A DNA stretch of 64,000 bases, from the NCBI RefSeq assembly GCF_006714895.1, contig NZ_VFME01000001.1, forward strand, positions 1,674,001 to 1,738,000, written 5' to 3'. Position numbers and translations under genes: made by a program. This document shows positions 61,073 through 64,000 of this stretch, one piece after another. The DNA comes from Gramella sp. Hel_I_59. Its GTDB lineage: Bacteria; Bacteroidota; Bacteroidia; Flavobacteriales; Flavobacteriaceae. The notes beneath the pieces were generated by a model. It was not told the DNA's origin. It searched no databases and saw only the letters and a program-made list of their open reading frames with translations. Position 1 is the first letter of the stretch. Each line of letters opens with the position of its first letter.

Positions 61073-62545
61073 TTATTGATTGTTTTTTAAAACCCAGGTA
61101 TCTTTTGAGCCTCCACCCTGAGATGAATTAACGATTAAATTTCCTTTTTGAAGCGCAACACGTGTCAAACCACCTTTGAGAACAAAATCTTTATCCTGTC
61201 CTAAAAGAGTAAAAGTTCTCAGGTCCACATGTCTGGGTTCGAAACAATCTTCATCTTCAATATAGGTGGGATGAACTGAGAGTGACATAATTGGTTGTGC
61301 AATATATTTTCGAGGGCTGGCAGAAATTGTTCGTTTCACTTCTTCGATCTCTTCAGAAGAGAGTCGGTTTCCTATGGAGATTCCGTAGCCACCTGCTTCA
61401 TCTACAGGTTTAACGACCAGCGTTGCTATATTGTCCATTACAAATTTCAATTCATCGGGTCTGCTACAATGATATGTTGGAACATTATTCAAAATAGGTT
61501 CTTCATCAAGATAATATTTAATGATCTCTGGCATATATGTATAGATCGCTTTATCATCTGCCACTCCAGTTCCCGGAGCATTGACCAAACATACATTTCC
61601 TTTTTTATAGGAGGCCATTAGACCTGGTACTCCCAGCGCAGAATCTGGTTTGAATTCGAGCGGATCTATAAATTGATCATCAATCCTGCGGTAAATAACA
61701 TCCACTTTTTGCGGTCCGTTGATAGTCTTCATATACACAAAATCATTTTCAACAAAAAGATCCCGTCCTTCAACAAGTTCCACACCCATCGCTTTTGCGA
61801 GATAAGAGTGTTCATAATAAGCTGAATTATATATTCCCGGGGTAATTACCACGCAATTTGGAACATCCACACCTTTAGGTTTGACGCTCTCCATGATCTC
61901 CAATAGATTTTCAGCATAATCTGTCACAGAATATGCCTGGTAATGATTGAAAACTCCGAATAAAGCTCTCTTCAGGGCGGTACGGTTGCAGATCACATAA
62001 CTTACACCGGAAGGACAGCGAATATTATCTTCAAGCACATAGTATTTGCCATCAGAATGTTTGATAAGATCGGTCCCGGAGATATGATTATAAACTCCAC
62101 CAGGTGGATCAAAACCATTCATCTGGTCTAGATAGTTGGCAGAAGAACTGATAAGATCTAAAGGGACAATCCCTGCTTTAATGATCTTTTTATCATGATA
62201 AAGGTCACGGAGAAACTCATTTAGAGCCTTACTTCTCTGTAATACTCCTTTTTCTATATGTTCCCATTCTTCAGCATCAATAATACGCGGGAAAAGGTCA
62301 AAAGGAAAGATCTTTTCTTTGATCTCATGATCCCCGTAAACCTGGAAAGTAATACCCTGATTAAAGAATGACGATTTTGCCTTATCATTTAATCTTGCAA
62401 AATCCTTCGCAGAATGTTCGCTATATAGATTGAATAAGGTGCGGTATGTTTCTCTTACATTATCATTCTCGTCAAAGATTTCATCATAAAGTTTTGGATC
62501 CCGGTTATAAGATTCAAAGGTTGGATTTTCGGTATTCGATTTCAT
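61073..62545 (-). CDS. Circularly permuted ATP-grasp protein
   Basis: A 490-residue protein of the CP ATP-grasp type (formerly DUF404/DUF407). Recognisable segments are RSKALNEFLRDLYHDKKIIKAG, YYVLEDNIRCPSGVSYVICNR, and VVKPVDEAGGYGISIG, which supplies the nucleotide-binding lysine and glycine loop; FEPRHVDLRTF follows. No signal or membrane helix. ATP-grasp enzymes form amide or peptide bonds by acyl phosphate; this subgroup is predicted to act as an amidoligase whose substrates are unknown. First gene of the triad with alpha-E and transglutaminase. Confidence 0.92.
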   Translation of the reverse strand: MKSNTENPTFESYNRDPKLYDEIFDENDNVRETYRTLFNLYSEHSAKDFARLNDKAKSSFFNQGITFQVYGDHEIKEKIFPFDLFPRIIDAEEWEHIEKGVLQRSKALNEFLRDLYHDKKIIKAGIVPLDLISSSANYLDQMNGFDPPGGVYNHISGTDLIKHSDGKYYVLEDNIRCPSGVSYVICNRTALKRALFGVFNHYQAYSVTDYAENLLEIMESVKPKGVDVPNCVVITPGIYNSAYYEHSYLAKAMGVELVEGRDLFVENDFVYMKTINGPQKVDVIYRRIDDQFIDPLEFKPDSALGVPGLMASYKKGNVCLVNAPGTGVADDKAIYTYMPEIIKYYLDEEPILNNVPTYHCSRPDELKFVMDNIATLVVKPVDEAGGYGISIGNRLSSEEIEEVKRTISASPRKYIAQPIMSLSVHPTYIEDEDCFEPRHVDLRTFTLLGQDKDFVLKGGLTRVALQKGNLIVNSSQGGGSKDTWVLKNNQ

Positions 62546-62743
62546 TGATCAATTTTTCATATAAAGTACAAATTAAATGAGTGGTAATCATATAATTAAT
62601 TAAAAACCTGTGAATTATGTAGTAACACGAATATGTTTCCGATTATATTTCAGAATAAATATTTATAGCCCTGTTTTTTATAGATTTCTAAATACCGCAG
62701 AAAGAATTTTTAAGTTTTTACCTTAGCAAACAGCAAAACTTAT

Positions 62744-63775
62744 TTGATGAAAGAAATAGATTTAAGAAGTGATACGGTAACCAGACCAACAAAAGGAATG
62801 ATGCAGGCAATGATGACTGCGGAAGTTGGTGATGATGTATATAAAGAAGATCCTACTATCAATGCTTTAGAGAAAAAGCTAGCTGATATGTTTGGAATGG
62901 ACGAAGCCTTATTTTTTCCTACCGGAAGTATGGCGAACCAGGCGGCGATCAAATTACATACTCAACCTGGAGAGCAACTCATTTGTGATAAGTGGGCGCA
63001 TGTATTCAATTATGAAGGTGGTGGTGTTTCCTTTAATAGTGGTGTTTCCTGTAAACTTGTAGATGGTGATCGCGGGATGATCACTGCTTCGCAGGTAGAA
63101 GAAAATATCAACGCTCCAGATTTTTATCATAGTCCGTTGACTACTCTTGTCTGCCTTGAAAACACTACGAATAAAGGAGGTGGAGCATGCTATGAACTTG
63201 AAACCATCCAGGAGATTCGTAAAGTGTGCGATCGCCATGAACTTGGTTTGCATCTTGATGGAGCGAGACTTTTCAATGCTTTTGCTGAAAAAGATTATAC
63301 TTCCAAAGACTTCGGAAAAGTTTTCGATACCATTTCGGTTTGTCTATCCAAAGGTTTGGGAACTCCAATGGGTTCAGTTCTTATAGGAAAGAAATCCCTG
63401 ATGAAAAATGCCATTAGAGTACGAAAAGTATTGGGTGGAGGAATGCGCCAGGTAGGATTTATGGCTGCCGCAGGAATCTATGCTCTGGATAATCATCTTG
63501 AGCAGCTGAAGAAAGATAATGATCGCGCAGCAGAACTTTCAGAATTATTAGCGCAACAACCTTATGTCAAAAGTCTTGAACCAACTGAAACAAATATTAT
63601 TATATTCTACCTGAAGGATGAGGTAAAAGAACTGGAGTTTATGCAAAAGCTCGATGAGAAGAACATACGAATAAGTAATATGGGACAGGGAAAACTTAGA
63701 ATTGTAACACATCACGATTATACAGAGGAGATGCACCACTTCTTTAAGGAAACTTTGAAGGAAATACGTTTCTAG
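62744..63775 (+). CDS. Low-specificity L-threonine aldolase
   Basis: A 343-residue PLP-dependent fold-type I enzyme that cleaves L-threonine to glycine and acetaldehyde. It begins IDLRSDTVTRPTKGM, followed by GDDVYKEDPTINALE and FPTGSMANQAAI. The PLP lysine is in SVCLSKGLGTPMGSVLIG (about 199-216), and HLDGARLFNA binds PLP. Length and motifs fit the family; stereospecificity is not determined. It is transcribed away from the ATP-grasp operon. Confidence 0.93.
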   Translation: MMKEIDLRSDTVTRPTKGMMQAMMTAEVGDDVYKEDPTINALEKKLADMFGMDEALFFPTGSMANQAAIKLHTQPGEQLICDKWAHVFNYEGGGVSFNSGVSCKLVDGDRGMITASQVEENINAPDFYHSPLTTLVCLENTTNKGGGACYELETIQEIRKVCDRHELGLHLDGARLFNAFAEKDYTSKDFGKVFDTISVCLSKGLGTPMGSVLIGKKSLMKNAIRVRKVLGGGMRQVGFMAAAGIYALDNHLEQLKKDNDRAAELSELLAQQPYVKSLEPTETNIIIFYLKDEVKELEFMQKLDEKNIRISNMGQGKLRIVTHHDYTEEMHHFFKETLKEIRF

Positions 63776-63854
63776 ACTTTCTTAACTAAATATTAGCAGG
63801 GCTTTATCACAGAAGAAATAGACTTTCCTGTAATTTTCGGAAAAACTTAAAGCA

Positions 63855-64000
63855 ATGAAAAATTTAAGACCAAGACAGGCAGTTCCAGAACTTATAGTGA
63901 AAACTACTAATGGTATGGACTGGAACCTGAGAGATAACCAACCTGAGAATTTCACAATGCTTATTTTTTACCGAGGTATACACTGCCCGGTTTGTAAAAG
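63855..64000 (+). CDS. Peroxiredoxin-like (AhpC/TSA) protein, N-terminal part (partial)
   Basis: The gene starts at ATG 63855 and runs off the right edge; 48 residues are visible. It begins MKNLRPRQAVPELIVKTTNG and contains a redox-active GIHCPVCK motif (a C-P-x-C-like site) after MLIFYRG, typical of the redoxin/AhpC-TSA group and its peroxiredoxin-like branch. A TAATTTTC element is 25-32 bases upstream. The rest and its exact type cannot be judged. Confidence 0.82.
   Translation, partial: MKNLRPRQAVPELIVKTTNGMDWNLRDNQPENFTMLIFYRGIHCPVCK

Overview
The window looks like a chromosome segment of a marine member of the Flavobacteriaceae (Bacteroidota), probably close to Gramella/Christiangramia. 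I infer this from four things: the AT-rich coding, starts without Shine-Dalgarno sites but with TAnnTTTG promoter elements, two proteins with type IX secretion (T9SS) sorting domains, and typical Bacteroidota families (PorP/SprF, DUF3822, DUF2911, OMP_b-brl_3 receptor, UbiA-Maf neighbourhood). The genus is a guess from gene content; no rRNA gene is present. I see no prophage, insertion sequence, tRNA or CRISPR array.

Layout. 1-1666: end of pyrB, a small STAS-like gene and rnz. 1840-6429: a CAP-domain lipoprotein, an S41 peptidase lipoprotein, and a glycine-rich CSLREA/beta-helix protein secreted by T9SS. 6854-19937 (minus strand): a three-gene surface module of a giant (about 3427 aa) SprB-like repeat adhesin, a PorP/SprF outer-membrane partner and a PorE-like TPR/propeller/OmpA protein. 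20545-24685: pdxH, sixA-like phosphatase, ppk1 and ppx (polyphosphate metabolism). 24682-27194 (minus): miaE and dnaX. 27305-27616: RNase P RNA. 27617-30840 (minus): a pseudopilin-like membrane protein, DUF3822, rsmD, a small protein and a GH16 glucanase. 30964-33180: RecD-like helicase and kdsB. 33170-35687 (minus): a photolyase/SDR/SRPBCC cluster. 35850-36695: a DUF2911 protein. 36748-42014 (minus): a PIG-L deacetylase, a previously unlisted 35-aa membrane peptide, a sodium:solute symporter and a Gfo/Idh/MocA dehydrogenase. 42083-46299 (minus): MscS channel, lipoprotein, maf, ubiA, KdsC-like phosphatase, DUF2520. 46426-49587: fused ResB/CcsA cytochrome c maturation protein. 49663-51060 (minus): fumC. 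51336-52115: a lipoprotein and a 58-aa membrane protein. 52168-56715 (minus): outer-membrane receptor, small Spy-like protein, arsC-like reductase, and prfB with a programmed frameshift. 56811-59198: zinc metalloprotease. 59215-62545 (minus): the ATP-grasp/alpha-E/transglutaminase triad. 62744-64000: threonine aldolase and the start of a redoxin.

Most notable observations. (i) An uninterrupted A10 tract in dnaX: slippage in either direction reaches a stop almost at once, exactly after the clamp-loader domains, suggesting a gamma/tau switch. (ii) prfB is longer than its open frame and keeps the classic CTT-TGA-C frameshift site with an AGGAGG element. (iii) Two small membrane-protein genes (35 and 58 aa) are supported by tight coupling or by their own promoter and terminator. 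(iv) The adhesin carries 16 near-identical 76-aa units with two overlapping segmental duplications (offsets 1371 and 1827 bp). (v) The SDR protein in the photolyase cluster lacks the catalytic tyrosine. (vi) A PilM-like/pseudopilin-like gene pair and the amidoligase-type triad are the best candidates for poorly described systems. Perfect -7 elements also correct the starts of three genes.
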